Assembly: GCA_937868075.1 (NCBI GenBank)
Contig: CALMLL010000006.1
Location: 39,156 to 103,155 of the forward strand
Reading direction: 5' to 3'
DNA: 64,000 nucleotides
DNA from: an uncultured Marmoricola sp.
Lineage (GTDB): Bacteria; Actinomycetota; Actinomycetes; Propionibacteriales; Nocardioidaceae
The notes beneath the pieces were generated by a model that was not told where the DNA came from, did not search any database, and saw only the letters and a program-made list of their open reading frames with translations. Shown here one piece after another: positions 9,756-18,597 of the stretch. Each line of letters opens with the position of its first letter. Position 1 is the stretch's first letter. Both the position numbers and the translations under genes were made by a program.

Positions 9756-10849
9756 GCTACCCGCTTCCCGCCGTGCCCGGCATCATCACCGCCGAGCAGG
9801 TGGCCCAGACCGCCCGCTCCATCGCGCTGATGCAGGAACCCTCCGGTGCCATTCCGTGGACCGAGGGCGAGCACACCGATATCTGGAACCACGTCGAAGG
9901 CGCGATGGCACTGCTCGTCGGTGGCGAGCGCGAGGCCGCCGAGAAGGCCTACGAGTGGGTCGTCGGCATGCAGCGCACCGACGGTTCGTGGCCGCTCAAG
10001 ATCGTCGCAGGCACCATCGAGGACGCCTCGGGTGAGACCAACATGTCGGCGTACCTCGCCGTGGGCTTGTGGCATCACTGGCTGCTGTGTGAGGACCGCG
10101 CGTATGTCGAGCGGATGTGGCCCTTCGTGCGCCGTGGTCTCGATTTCGCGGTCGGCATGCAACTGCCCTGGGGCGGGATCCGTTGGTCCCAGGAGTGGAC
10201 CACGACCGGGCCGGACGGCGTGCCGGCCCACCGCAACGACGGCTCCCTGCTGGCGGGTTCGTCCAGCATCTACCAATCGCTTCGTGCCGGTGTCGCACTG
10301 GCCGAACTGATGGGCGTCTCCCAGCCGGACTGGGAGTTGGCCGGCGGCCGACTCGGGCACGCGCTACGAGAGCACCGTGATCTGTTCATGGACAAGTCCA
10401 CCTTCTCGATGGACTGGTACTACCCGGTGCTCGGGGGGGCCGTACGCGGTCCGGCGGCCCACGATCTGCTCGCCGAACGCTGGGACGAGTTCGTCGTCCC
10501 CGGTCTGGGGATCCGCTGTGTCGACACCAACCCCTGGGTGACCGGGGCCGAGACCTGCGAACTCGTGATGGCCCTCGATGCGATCGGTGATCGTGACCGC
10601 GCCCTGACGTTGTATGCCGACATGCAGATCCTGCGCACCGACGAGGGTCGGTATTGGACGGGGATCGTCTATCCGGACAACGTGAATTGGCCGGTCGAAC
10701 AGACCTCCTACACCGCGGCCTCGGTGATCCTGGCAGCCGATGAACTCAGTCGGACCACACCGGGGGGCGGCATCATGGCCGGTGACACCCTGGCCGACCA
10801 CTTCACCGAACTCGGGCTCGGCTGCGGCTGCGAACGGGCGACGGTCTGA
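9752..10849 (+). CDS. Prenyltransferase/terpene-cyclase-like alpha/alpha-toroid protein
   Basis: 365-aa protein made of repeated helical hairpins with GAIPWTEGE, MQRTDGSWPLK and similar QxDGSW-like turns. This is the pattern of the (alpha/alpha)6 toroid shared by prenyltransferases, squalene cyclases and some glycosidases. There is no DXDD cyclase motif that I can see, so catalysis as a terpene cyclase is doubtful. The tail GLGCGCERATV has two cysteines. The GTG start overlaps the methyltransferase stop. Could alternatively be a glycoside-hydrolase-like protein acting on the glycosyltransferase product. Annotate as toroid protein of unknown activity. Confidence 0.65.
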   Translation: MSYPLPAVPGIITAEQVAQTARSIALMQEPSGAIPWTEGEHTDIWNHVEGAMALLVGGEREAAEKAYEWVVGMQRTDGSWPLKIVAGTIEDASGETNMSAYLAVGLWHHWLLCEDRAYVERMWPFVRRGLDFAVGMQLPWGGIRWSQEWTTTGPDGVPAHRNDGSLLAGSSSIYQSLRAGVALAELMGVSQPDWELAGGRLGHALREHRDLFMDKSTFSMDWYYPVLGGAVRGPAAHDLLAERWDEFVVPGLGIRCVDTNPWVTGAETCELVMALDAIGDRDRALTLYADMQILRTDEGRYWTGIVYPDNVNWPVEQTSYTAASVILAADELSRTTPGGGIMAGDTLADHFTELGLGCGCERATV

Positions 10850-10852
10850 TCT

Positions 10853-11518
10853 TCAGCCGACGGGGTCCCCGGCTTCACCGGCCACACGCTGCAGAGCCCG
10901 CATCGATCCCACCTGCCCGACCGGCGTGAAACTGCCGCCGGCAACGGCTCGCTGCCACACGTGGAAGGGCGGTTGGCCGCCGTCCTCGGGTCGCTCGAAG
11001 ACGTCGTGGATCACCAGGAGGCCCCCGGGTTGCACCCACGGGGCCCACCCGGAGTAGTCGTTCTGGGCGTGCTCCTCGGCGTGGCCGCCGTCGATGAACA
11101 GCAGGCTCAGCGGGGTGTGCCAGTGTCGACTCACGGTGGTGCTGGCTGCGATGATCGCGACCACCGTGTCCTCAGCTCCGGCTGCCTCGATGGTTGCCCG
11201 AAACACCGGCAGGGTGTCCATGCGCCCGGTGCGCGAGTCCACGAGCGTGTGGTCGTGGTGCTCCCATCCGGCTTGGTTCTCCTCCGAGCCGCGGTGGTGG
11301 TCGACGGTGAACACGGTCTGACCCGCAGGCTGGGCGGCCGCAGCGAGGTAGAGGGCGGACTTGCCGCAGTAGGTGCCGACCTCCAACAGCGGGCCCAGTG
11401 GTGCCTGTCGGCTGGCCAATTCCAGGAGGAAGTCGCCTTCATCGGGCGGCATGAAGCCCAAGGCCGCGCGCGCATGGTCGAGCAGTGACGACGTCGTGGA
11501 TGAGCTCACGGATGGCAT
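10853..11518 (-). CDS. Class I SAM-dependent methyltransferase (O-methyltransferase-like)
   Basis: 221-aa methyltransferase. Motif I is GPLLEVGTYCGKSALYLAAAA. An acidic cofactor contact follows at FTVDHHRGSEENQAGW, and LSLLFIDGGHAEEHAQNDYSGWAPWVQPGGLLVIHDV is the metal-dependent-like DGGH...HDV pattern of the Methyltransf_24/CmcI-type group. It runs opposite to the preceding operon, ending 4 nt from the toroid gene. Its promoter shares the 11.5-kb intergenic region, and its KstR operator, with fadE34. It may complete the glycosyltransferase cluster; the substrate is unknown. Confidence 0.78.
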   Translation of the reverse strand: MPSVSSSTTSSLLDHARAALGFMPPDEGDFLLELASRQAPLGPLLEVGTYCGKSALYLAAAAQPAGQTVFTVDHHRGSEENQAGWEHHDHTLVDSRTGRMDTLPVFRATIEAAGAEDTVVAIIAASTTVSRHWHTPLSLLFIDGGHAEEHAQNDYSGWAPWVQPGGLLVIHDVFERPEDGGQPPFHVWQRAVAGGSFTPVGQVGSMRALQRVAGEAGDPVG

Positions 11519-11557
11519 TGTCCTGCACGCGTCGTAGACCTGCGCGGTCGGCTAAGC

Positions 11558-11571
11558 TGAAACACGTTCTA
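11558..11571. promoter_or_regulatory. KstR operator (fadE34)
   Basis: TGAAACACGTTCTA matches TNNAACNNGTTNNA exactly. Its end overlaps a -10 candidate TAGTTT (11570-11575) pointing right. Predicted transcription start is about 11583, 35 nt before the chosen fadE34 start. Lies between fadE34 and the divergent methyltransferase. Confidence 0.85.
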
Positions 11572-11617
11572 GTTTCTGGATCGGCCACGGACTCGTGTGG
11601 CAAGAAGGGGGCAAGCC

Positions 11618-13723
11618 GTGCCCATCGGCATCTCCGCGCACCACCGCGAACTCGCTGAGGTCTTCGGCTCATGGGCGGCATCCAGGTCCAATCTGGAGTC
11701 GGTGCGCGCGGCCGAGGGCAATCCGGTGGCGCCGTTCGCCGAGTCCACCCGTGCGCTGACCGAGATGGGCTTTGCCGGCATCGCGGTGTCTGAGGAGAAG
11801 GGCGGTGGGGGCGGCACGGTGAGTGATGTCGCGGTCGCTGTCGAGTCGCTGGCAGGGGCACTCCTGCCGGGACCACTGCTCGGCACTGCCGTGGCCGGCG
11901 TACTCAGTGACCAGGGGGAGTCGCTGGCAGTTGGTCGCATGGTCGTGGCGATGAGTCTGGGGGACCTGGTTAGCGTCTCGGACGGGCGTGCGAGTGGTGA
12001 GTTGAGCGTGGTCTGGGACGCCTACGGCGCCACCCACGTGCTCGTCGCCGACGTCGACGGCCGATGGTGGCTGGCCGACCTGGCCGGGGCGGCGACGAGC
12101 CCGCTGGAATCGCCTGACCTGACCCGGCGTGCGGCGAGCGTGCACCTGGCTGGCGCGGCCGCGATCGAGCTACCGCCAGACCGAGGGGTGCATGTGCGGG
12201 ACCTGCTCACCGCGCTCGTGGCCGCGGAGGCCTCAGGAGTGGCCCACTGGTGTCTCGACCAAGCGGTCGCCTACGCCAAAGTGCGCGAGCAGTTCGGCGC
12301 TCCGATCGGCTCGTTCCAGGCGATCAAGCACCTGTGTGCGGAGATGCTCGAGGGTGCCGAGTCGGTCACCGCTGCCGCGTGGGACGCCGCCCGCGCCTTC
12401 GACGAGACCCACGCCAGCGCGGATGAGCACGCGGTCCAGATCGGCCTGGCTGCGTCGGTAGCCGGAGCCATCGCCGTGCCCACCGCGATCATCGTGGCCC
12501 AGCAGTGCATTCAGGTGCTGGGCGGGATCGGCTTCACCTTCGAGCACGACGCCCACTTCTACCTCCGCCGACTGCTGGCCCTGCGGGCAATGATGTGGCC
12601 GGCACATGCCTACGAACAGCGACTGGCGCAGTTGACCGCCCGCAGGCGTCCCCGCCTCGAGTACGCCGACCTTGACCCGGCCCTGCGTGCCGAGATCACC
12701 TCGTTGGTGGCCAGCATCCCTGCGGATCGGCCTCGCGAGCGTCTCGTCGAGACCGGCCTCCTGGTGCCCCACTGGCCCGCCCCCTATGGACGCGGGGCCA
12801 GCCCGGTCGAGCAGGTCGTGATCGACGAGGAACTGGCTGCCGCCGGGATCACCCGACCCGAACTCAAGATCGCCGGTTGGGCGGTGCCCACCATCGTCTT
12901 CCACGGAACCCCCCAACAGCAGGAGCGGTTCGTGATGGCCTCCCTGCGCGGGGAGATCTCCTGGTGTCAGTTGTTCAGCGAACCTTCGGCCGGATCGGAT
13001 CTGGCGGCGCTGCGCACCAAGGCGGTCAAGGTGGACGGCGGCTGGGAACTGACCGGGCAGAAGGTCTGGACCTCGCTGGCACACGAAGCCGATTGGGCGA
13101 TCTGCCTGGCCCGCACCGACCCGGACGTCGCCCAGCACCGGGGGATCAGCTATTTCCTCCTCGACATGACCAGCCCCGGCATCACGATCAGGCCCCTTCG
13201 GGAGATGACCGGGGACGCGATGTTCAACGAGGTCTTCCTCGATTCCGTGTTCGTTCCCGATGACCTGATGGTGGGTCGGCCCGGAGACGGGTGGAGCCTG
13301 GCTCGCGCGACCCTGGCCAACGAGCGGGTGGCCATGGCCTCGACCAACCTCGGCATCAGCGTCGAGGAGGCCCTGCGCCTCGCCGCTGACGGCATGGGTC
13401 CGGTGGATCTGGCGCGCATCGGATCGGCAGTTGCCTGGGCGCGGGTGACCGGCCTGCTCTCGGATCGGGCGTCGCTTCGTTCCATCGTCGGGGCCGGGCC
13501 CGGGCCGGAATCGTCGGTGGCCAAGTTGGTCGGCGTACGTTCTCGGCAGGATGCGGCGTCGCTGGTGATGACCCTGTTGGGCGAGAAGGCCGTGCTCGGA
13601 GACAAGGTTGCGAAGGTTGCGGTGCATCAGCAACTGCTCACGCGATGCCTCTCGATCGCGGGAGGGACGACTCAGGTGCTACGCAACGTGGTCGCTGAGC
13701 GGATCCTCGGGCTGCCGAGATAG
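11618..13723 (+). CDS. fadE34: Two-domain acyl-CoA dehydrogenase FadE34 (ChsE3-like)
   Basis: About 701 aa: two acyl-CoA dehydrogenase modules in one chain. Residues 1-340 form a degenerate module with KVREQFGAPIGSFQAIKHLCAEM and GGIGFTFEHDAHFYLRR. Residues about 345-700 form the second, with WCQLFSEPSAGSDLA, GWELTGQKVWTSLAHEADW and a C-terminal TTQVLRNVVAERILGLPR. M. tuberculosis FadE34 (Rv3573c, 711 aa) has this architecture, sits beside kstR, and oxidises a C5 side-chain steroid CoA ester. The GTG at 11618 is preferred over 11597 because AAGGGGG precedes it by about 7 nt. The 3' end overlaps the convergent esterase gene by 45 nt. Confidence 0.9.
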   Translation: MPIGISAHHRELAEVFGSWAASRSNLESVRAAEGNPVAPFAESTRALTEMGFAGIAVSEEKGGGGGTVSDVAVAVESLAGALLPGPLLGTAVAGVLSDQGESLAVGRMVVAMSLGDLVSVSDGRASGELSVVWDAYGATHVLVADVDGRWWLADLAGAATSPLESPDLTRRAASVHLAGAAAIELPPDRGVHVRDLLTALVAAEASGVAHWCLDQAVAYAKVREQFGAPIGSFQAIKHLCAEMLEGAESVTAAAWDAARAFDETHASADEHAVQIGLAASVAGAIAVPTAIIVAQQCIQVLGGIGFTFEHDAHFYLRRLLALRAMMWPAHAYEQRLAQLTARRRPRLEYADLDPALRAEITSLVASIPADRPRERLVETGLLVPHWPAPYGRGASPVEQVVIDEELAAAGITRPELKIAGWAVPTIVFHGTPQQQERFVMASLRGEISWCQLFSEPSAGSDLAALRTKAVKVDGGWELTGQKVWTSLAHEADWAICLARTDPDVAQHRGISYFLLDMTSPGITIRPLREMTGDAMFNEVFLDSVFVPDDLMVGRPGDGWSLARATLANERVAMASTNLGISVEEALRLAADGMGPVDLARIGSAVAWARVTGLLSDRASLRSIVGAGPGPESSVAKLVGVRSRQDAASLVMTLLGEKAVLGDKVAKVAVHQQLLTRCLSIAGGTTQVLRNVVAERILGLPR

Positions 13724-14950
13724 TCCCGCCTGCCCGCGCTGGTGGTGCCATTCCAGCCACCGGGCGACTGCTGTGATCAACTGGTGGCTGCGGATGCTGC
13801 CGAACACCTCGAACGCGTGCTGGGCGCCCGGCAACTCGGTGTAGGTGACCGTGCGTGGGGAGACCTCACGCAATCGGGCGATGAAGGCTCGCGCCTGGCG
13901 CACCGAGACCAGACTGTCCAACGTGCCGTGGAGGGCGTAGAAGTCCGGGATCTGCGCCGGATCGAGATCGTCGAGACGACAGATCGGTGAGCCGGCGCGG
14001 AACTCCGCCTCGTGTCCGGCAAACGTCTTCGCGAACACCCGCGGTGCCATGAACTCGTCTCGCATCGCGATGGCGGCACCATCGCCGGTGGCCCCGGCCA
14101 CGTCGTAGACCCCGTAGAAGGGCACACACGCCACCACGCTGGTCTCGGCGTCCTCGAAGCCGGGTTGGTAGGCCGGGTCGTTGGGGGACAAAGCTGCCAA
14201 CGAGGATAGGTGTCCGCCTGCTGAGCCGCCGGTGATGACGATGTGATCGGGGTCGCCGCCGTAGTCGGCGATGTTGTCGCGCACCCACGCCAGCGCCCGT
14301 TTGACGTCGATGATCTGGGCCGGCCACGGGTGTTTGGGTGCCAATCGGTAGTTGACGGCCACGCACACCCAGTCGCGGCTGGCCATCTCGTTCATCAACA
14401 GTTGGCCCTGCTCCTCCTTGCGTCCGACCATCCATGCCCCTCCGTGCACTTGGAGAAGCACCGGCCTGCGTCGCTGACGGTCCGATCCGGCTGCCTTCGA
14501 GCGGTAGATGTCGAGGCGGCCCCGCATGTCCTTCCCGGCGTACTGGAGGTCGCGGATGACCTCGACGTCAGGGCGTCGCATCGCGAAGGGGCGGGCCAGG
14601 CGTCGCCATAACAGCGGCGCCTCAGCGCGGAGTTCGAGGCCCTCGGCGTAGTCGTCACCGAGCGACTCCCGCAGGCTGGACTCGGCCAGGGAGCCGGCTT
14701 GGAGTGCTTGCCGGGTGATCGTGCCGAGCAGGGCCAGGTTGACCCCGGCGAGGAGGGCATCGGTGACCCGCAGCTTGCCGCGGGCCCCGCTCTGGGCAGC
14801 GTCCAGGGCGGTGACCGCCATGATCTGGGGAGTGAGTTCGGTGCCGAACCACCCGGCGAAGAACGCGGGGATGCTCAGCCGCTCTCCCAGAGGGCGTAGT
14901 GCGTTGGCGTTGACGGCTAGCAGCGCCAATTGGCGACCTCGGAATCCCAT
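13679..14950 (-). CDS. Alpha/beta-hydrolase, hormone-sensitive-lipase-type esterase
   Basis: 423-aa esterase of the HSL/LipC type. The oxyanion motif is LLQVHGGAWMVGRKE, the nucleophile elbow GGSAGGHLSS, and the catalytic His lies in ELPGAQHAFEVF near the C-terminus, with Asp in YALHGTLDSL. About 130 residues of N-terminal extension precede the hydrolase fold, as in actinobacterial LipC/LipM-type proteins. Transcribed toward fadE34, with which its 3' end overlaps by 45 nt. It shares its promoter region, and the KstR operator at 14997, with the FadE28-29 operon. A plausible role is hydrolysis of steryl or acyl esters, inferred from context. Confidence 0.8.
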   Translation of the reverse strand: MGFRGRQLALLAVNANALRPLGERLSIPAFFAGWFGTELTPQIMAVTALDAAQSGARGKLRVTDALLAGVNLALLGTITRQALQAGSLAESSLRESLGDDYAEGLELRAEAPLLWRRLARPFAMRRPDVEVIRDLQYAGKDMRGRLDIYRSKAAGSDRQRRRPVLLQVHGGAWMVGRKEEQGQLLMNEMASRDWVCVAVNYRLAPKHPWPAQIIDVKRALAWVRDNIADYGGDPDHIVITGGSAGGHLSSLAALSPNDPAYQPGFEDAETSVVACVPFYGVYDVAGATGDGAAIAMRDEFMAPRVFAKTFAGHEAEFRAGSPICRLDDLDPAQIPDFYALHGTLDSLVSVRQARAFIARLREVSPRTVTYTELPGAQHAFEVFGSIRSHQLITAVARWLEWHHQRGQAGLSRQPEDPLSDHVA

Positions 14951-14996
14951 ATCTCAACCCTAGGAGTCGTCGTTGTGGCCACCGTTGGCGGCCAAC

Positions 14997-15010
14997 TAGA
15001 ACACGTTATA
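14997..15010. promoter_or_regulatory. KstR operator (side-chain igr-like operon / esterase)
   Basis: TAGAACACGTTATA matches TNNAACNNGTTNNA exactly. The -10 candidate TAGTTT (15009-15014) overlaps its 3' end. The predicted start is about 15022, 21 nt before the GTG of the FadE28-FadE29 fusion. The divergent esterase begins 47 nt to the left and could share the control. Confidence 0.87.
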
Positions 15011-15042
15011 GTTTCACGGGACGGCGGATTCGAGGAGGTCGG

Positions 15043-17262
15043 GTGCAGCACGGCGCAGTCGAGGATGAGGTGCTCGGCGTCCTTCGCGACGTCCTGGATC
15101 GAGGTGGCGCGACCTGGCAGGCCTGCGCCGATGCGGGGCTTCTCGGCCTCGTGGCCCCCGAGGCGTACGACGGCGCCGGTCTCGGCATCGACGCGGTCGC
15201 AGCGATGCTGCGCGAACTCGGCGCACGTGCCGTGGACCTGCCCATCGCCGGGACCATCGCAACCGGGCTGCTGGCGCTGGTGAACCACGGCACCGAGCAG
15301 CAGCAACGCGACCTCATCGTCCCAGTGGTCTCCGGCGACCTACTCCTGATCCCGGCGCTGAACGAGCGCGGGTCAGCCCTGCCCGCGGCACCCACGGTGA
15401 GGCTCTCGGCTGCCGAGGGGGCGTGGCGACTCGACGGCGTCAAGGTCATGGTGGACATGCCACCGGGGCCCGCACGACTCCTGGTCTCGGCGAGTGCGCC
15501 CGACGGGTCGCAGTGTGTGGTGATGATCGACTCAAGTGCGGCTGGAGTGAGCCCGAAACCGACCCCGTCCTCGGCTGGCATGCCCGAGTCCTCGATCACC
15601 TTCACCGATGTGGTGGTTGGGGCCGATGACGTGCTGGGCGGGGCGCCCGGCAGCGCGCAGGCCGCCACTGCGGCCGAGGCTGTGCGTGCCCAGACGCGGG
15701 GGGCGCTGCTCGCCACCGGTGCCGGCCTGGTCGCCGGCGCTTTGGCCATGACGGCCGATTACGTGAAGCAGCGCGAACAGTTCGGCCGACCGTTGGCCGC
15801 GTTCCAGGCAGTGGCCATGCAGGTCGCCGACGTGTTCGTGACATCCCGGATGCTCGACGTCGGAGTGCGACAGGTGGTGTGGCGGCTCGGTGAAGGCATC
15901 GATGCCGCCGATGATGCGGCCATTGCGGCGTACTGGCTCTGCGAGCACGGCCCGGCGGCCCTGCAGACCTGCCACCACCTGCACGGCGGCATGGGTGTGG
16001 ACGAGACCTACCCGCTGCACCGCTACTTCTCCCGCCTCAAAGACGTGGTCCGCCGACTCGGTGGCGTGGACCAGACCCTGGCGGAGGTCCCGCTGGTTGC
16101 CACGGCCGCCGAACATGCCGAACTCACCGAGGCGCAACGCGAGTTCAAAGCCAGGGTGCGCGCCTACTTCCAGGGCCTGGTCTCCCGGGAGGACCGGTTG
16201 TCGTTGATGACCGACCGCCACGGGGAGGCCTACCACCGCGCAATCAAGCAGATGGGCACCGACGGCTGGATGGGCGTCGGCTGGCCCACCGAGTACGGCG
16301 GCCACGGGCTGGGCCCCATCGAGCAGCAGATCTTCGCCAACGAAGCCGCCCGAAACGACATCCATCTCCCGTCGGTGACGTTGCAGACCGTTGGCCCGAC
16401 GCTGCAGGCGTTCGGCACCCAGAAGCAGAAGGATCTCTTCCTGCCGAGGATCCTGGCCGGGGATGTCCACTTCGCCATCGGCTACTCCGAGCCCGATGCC
16501 GGCACCGACCTGGCCGCACTGCGCTGTGCAGCCCGCCAGGAGCCGGACGGCACCTGGGTGGTCAACGGTCAGAAGCTGTGGACCACAGGTGGGCATGCCG
16601 CGGACTACATCTGGCTCGCGGTGCGCACCGATCCGGATGCGCCTCGACACCGGGGGATCTCGGTGATGATCGTTGACACGCGCGATCCGGGCTATTCGTG
16701 GACGCCGATCATCACCTGCGACGGATCCCACCACGTCAATGCGACCTACTTCCACGACGTGAGGGTGCCCGCCGACATGGTGGTCGGTGAGGTCAACCAG
16801 GGGTGGAAGCTGATCACCACCCAGCTCAACCACGAGCGGGTCATGTTGGGTCCGGCCGGCCGGCTGGAGGGGCTGCGCGACATGGTGGCCGCCTGGGCCC
16901 CGCCCGAGGTGGTCGCACGAGACGACGTACGCGAGCTCTTGGCGCGTACGACGGCGGCGTTCCGGCTCAACGAGTTGCTCAACTGGGAGGTCGCCACCGG
17001 AGACTCAAGCCTCAACGCGGTCGCCGATGCCAGCGCCTCCAAGGTGTTCGCCTCAGATGTGGTGCAGCGCATCGGTCTCGATCTCGAAGCGGTCGTGGCC
17101 CGCTACGGGGATGCGACCGATCCGGAGACCGCCTACCTCCTCGACTACTTGGACAAGACCAGCAAGCGCAATCTCGTGCTCACCTTCGGCGGCGGCGTCA
17201 ACGAGGTGCAGCGCGAACTGATCTGCCAGTTCGGGCTCGGGTTGCCACGGGTGCCAAGGTGA
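15043..17262 (+). CDS. FadE28-FadE29 fusion: two-subunit steroid acyl-CoA dehydrogenase in one chain (ChsE1-ChsE2)
   Basis: 739 aa. Residues 1-350 match FadE28 (Rv3544c): YVKQREQFGRPLAAFQAVAMQVADV, CHHLHGGMGVDETYPLHRYFS and DVVRRLGG. Residues about 360-739 match FadE29 (Rv3543c): YRAIKQMGxDGWMGVGWPTEYGG-like start, HFAIGYSEPDAGTDLAALR, WVVNGQKLWTTGGHAADYIW, GYSWTPIITCDGSHHVNATY and the ending TFGGGVNEVQRELI...LPRVPR. In M. tuberculosis these are separate genes whose products form an alpha2beta2 enzyme removing hydrogens from the 3-carbon sterol side chain. Here they are fused by a short linker (VATAAEHAELTEAQRE). GTG start with GAGGAGG 5 nt upstream. ChsH2, ChsH1 and Ltp2 follow as in the igr operon. 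Confidence 0.9.
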   Translation: MQHGAVEDEVLGVLRDVLDRGGATWQACADAGLLGLVAPEAYDGAGLGIDAVAAMLRELGARAVDLPIAGTIATGLLALVNHGTEQQQRDLIVPVVSGDLLLIPALNERGSALPAAPTVRLSAAEGAWRLDGVKVMVDMPPGPARLLVSASAPDGSQCVVMIDSSAAGVSPKPTPSSAGMPESSITFTDVVVGADDVLGGAPGSAQAATAAEAVRAQTRGALLATGAGLVAGALAMTADYVKQREQFGRPLAAFQAVAMQVADVFVTSRMLDVGVRQVVWRLGEGIDAADDAAIAAYWLCEHGPAALQTCHHLHGGMGVDETYPLHRYFSRLKDVVRRLGGVDQTLAEVPLVATAAEHAELTEAQREFKARVRAYFQGLVSREDRLSLMTDRHGEAYHRAIKQMGTDGWMGVGWPTEYGGHGLGPIEQQIFANEAARNDIHLPSVTLQTVGPTLQAFGTQKQKDLFLPRILAGDVHFAIGYSEPDAGTDLAALRCAARQEPDGTWVVNGQKLWTTGGHAADYIWLAVRTDPDAPRHRGISVMIVDTRDPGYSWTPIITCDGSHHVNATYFHDVRVPADMVVGEVNQGWKLITTQLNHERVMLGPAGRLEGLRDMVAAWAPPEVVARDDVRELLARTTAAFRLNELLNWEVATGDSSLNAVADASASKVFASDVVQRIGLDLEAVVARYGDATDPETAYLLDYLDKTSKRNLVLTFGGGVNEVQRELICQFGLGLPRVPR

Positions 17263-17266
17263 TCAG

Positions 17267-18196
17267 ATGAGTGACCACGATCAGGCCCTCGCCGAGGCGG
17301 TGAGCCTCGAAGCCGCCCGGATCCAGGCGCTGGGCGAGACCGCGCCCCGGTTGGCGCGCGACCCGATCAACCAGCCGATGATCAACAACTGGCTGGAGGC
17401 GATCGGGGAGTCGCTACCGAGGTACACCGCAGGTGAGGCGCCTCCGGCGATGGCACAGGTGTGGACCATGGGTGGCTTGCACCCACAGCGCGACCCCAAC
17501 GACCCGCTGCACTCGATGATGCAGTTCCTCACCGATGCCGGCTACACCGCCGTGCTCGGGACCAACTGCGAGCAGACCTACCACCGCTACCTCCGGGTGG
17601 GGGAGCGGGTCAGCGTGACAACGACATTGGACGCGGTGGTCGGGCCGAAGCAGACCGGGGTCGGGGTCGGCTACTTCGTGACGACCAAGAGCACCTGGCG
17701 AGTAGGCGAGGAGGAAGTCGCCACCATGCTCTTCCGGGTGCTGAAGTACCGTCCCAAGGGCGCCGACAGCGCACCCGGCGATCCGGCTGTCGACCCGACT
17801 GCGGTGCTGCGGCCCACCCGCAACGCAGACACCGAGTTCTTCTGGGAGGGGACCCAGGCAGGGGAGTTGCGTATCCAGTCGTGCGCCGACTGTGGTGCGC
17901 TGCGGCACCCGCCGGGGCCGGCCTGTCCCCAGTGTGGGGCGCTGTCGCGGACCCACGTCGTCGCGGCCGGAACCGGCACATTGTTCTCCTACGTCATCCA
18001 TCGCCACCCTCCCGTGCCGGGCAAGACGCTCCCCCTCCTGCTGGGTCTGGTCGAGTTGGACGAAGGGGTGCGCATGGTCGCCGAACTTCGAGGCCTGGAC
18101 GAGGAAGCGGTGCGCATCGATCTGCCGGTCCAGGTGGCCTGGCAGCGCATCGACGACGACCTGACCTTGCCGGTCTTCGAGCCGAGGACGCCATGA
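17267..18196 (+). CDS. chsH2: ChsH2-like steroid enoyl-CoA hydratase subunit with DUF35 domain
   Basis: 309 aa. The N-terminal MaoC-like hot-dog domain (about 1-170) contains MGGLHPQRDPNDPLHSMMQFLTDAGY and TNCEQTYHRYLRVGERV. The C-terminal DUF35 part has a zinc ribbon (SCADCGALRHPPGPACPQCG, two CxxC pairs) followed by an OB fold (GTLFSYVIHRHPPVPGKTLPLLLGLVEL). This is the layout of ChsH2 (Rv3542c). The MaoC half pairs with ChsH1 to hydrate the 17-ene-3-oxo-pregnene-carboxyl-CoA. The DUF35 half carries the Ltp2 aldolase that releases propionyl-CoA and androstenedione. ATG start; overlaps chsH1 by 4 nt. Confidence 0.92.
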   Translation: MSDHDQALAEAVSLEAARIQALGETAPRLARDPINQPMINNWLEAIGESLPRYTAGEAPPAMAQVWTMGGLHPQRDPNDPLHSMMQFLTDAGYTAVLGTNCEQTYHRYLRVGERVSVTTTLDAVVGPKQTGVGVGYFVTTKSTWRVGEEEVATMLFRVLKYRPKGADSAPGDPAVDPTAVLRPTRNADTEFFWEGTQAGELRIQSCADCGALRHPPGPACPQCGALSRTHVVAAGTGTLFSYVIHRHPPVPGKTLPLLLGLVELDEGVRMVAELRGLDEEAVRIDLPVQVAWQRIDDDLTLPVFEPRTP

Positions 18197-18597
18197 CATC
18201 CACATCCACCCTGAGCCTCGTCGGGCAGGAACTGCCCGCCTGGGAGTTGCCGATCACTCCGACGCTGGTGGTGAGCACCGCGATCGCGACCCGTGACTTC
18301 CAAGACGTTCACCACGATCGCGACCTGGCGCAGTCCTACGGTTCCCAGGACATCTTCTTGAACATCTTGACCACCACCGGACTGGTCGAGCGCTACCTCA
18401 CCGACTACGTCGGCGAGGCGTACGACGTCGGCTCGATCAACGTTCGCCTCGGCGCACCGGCCTACCCCTACGACACCCTCGTCTTCACCGGTGAGGTGAG
18501 CGCGATCGATGGTGACGAGGTGCACGTCAGTGTTGTTGGTGCGGTGAGCCTGGGGGCCCATGTCACCGCACTTGTGCTGTTGCGGAGGCGGCGATGA
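18193..18597 (+). CDS. chsH1: ChsH1-like MaoC hydratase subunit
   Basis: 134-aa single hot-dog domain. Signature STAIATRDFQDVHHDRDLAQSYGSQDIFLNILTTTGLVERY holds the hydratase Asp/His pair (D-x4-H) and is almost identical to ChsH1 of M. tuberculosis (Rv3541c). It supplies the catalytic residues for the ChsH1-ChsH2 heterodimer, whereas ChsH2 binds much of the CoA ester. ATG start within an ATGA overlap with chsH2; its own stop overlaps the ltp2 start, so stoichiometric translation is likely. Confidence 0.93.
   Translation: MTSTSTLSLVGQELPAWELPITPTLVVSTAIATRDFQDVHHDRDLAQSYGSQDIFLNILTTTGLVERYLTDYVGEAYDVGSINVRLGAPAYPYDTLVFTGEVSAIDGDEVHVSVVGAVSLGAHVTALVLLRRRR

Noticed and set aside
12233..13633. 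466-aa minus-strand ORF over fadE34
   Set aside because: Shadow frame; low-complexity, no start context.
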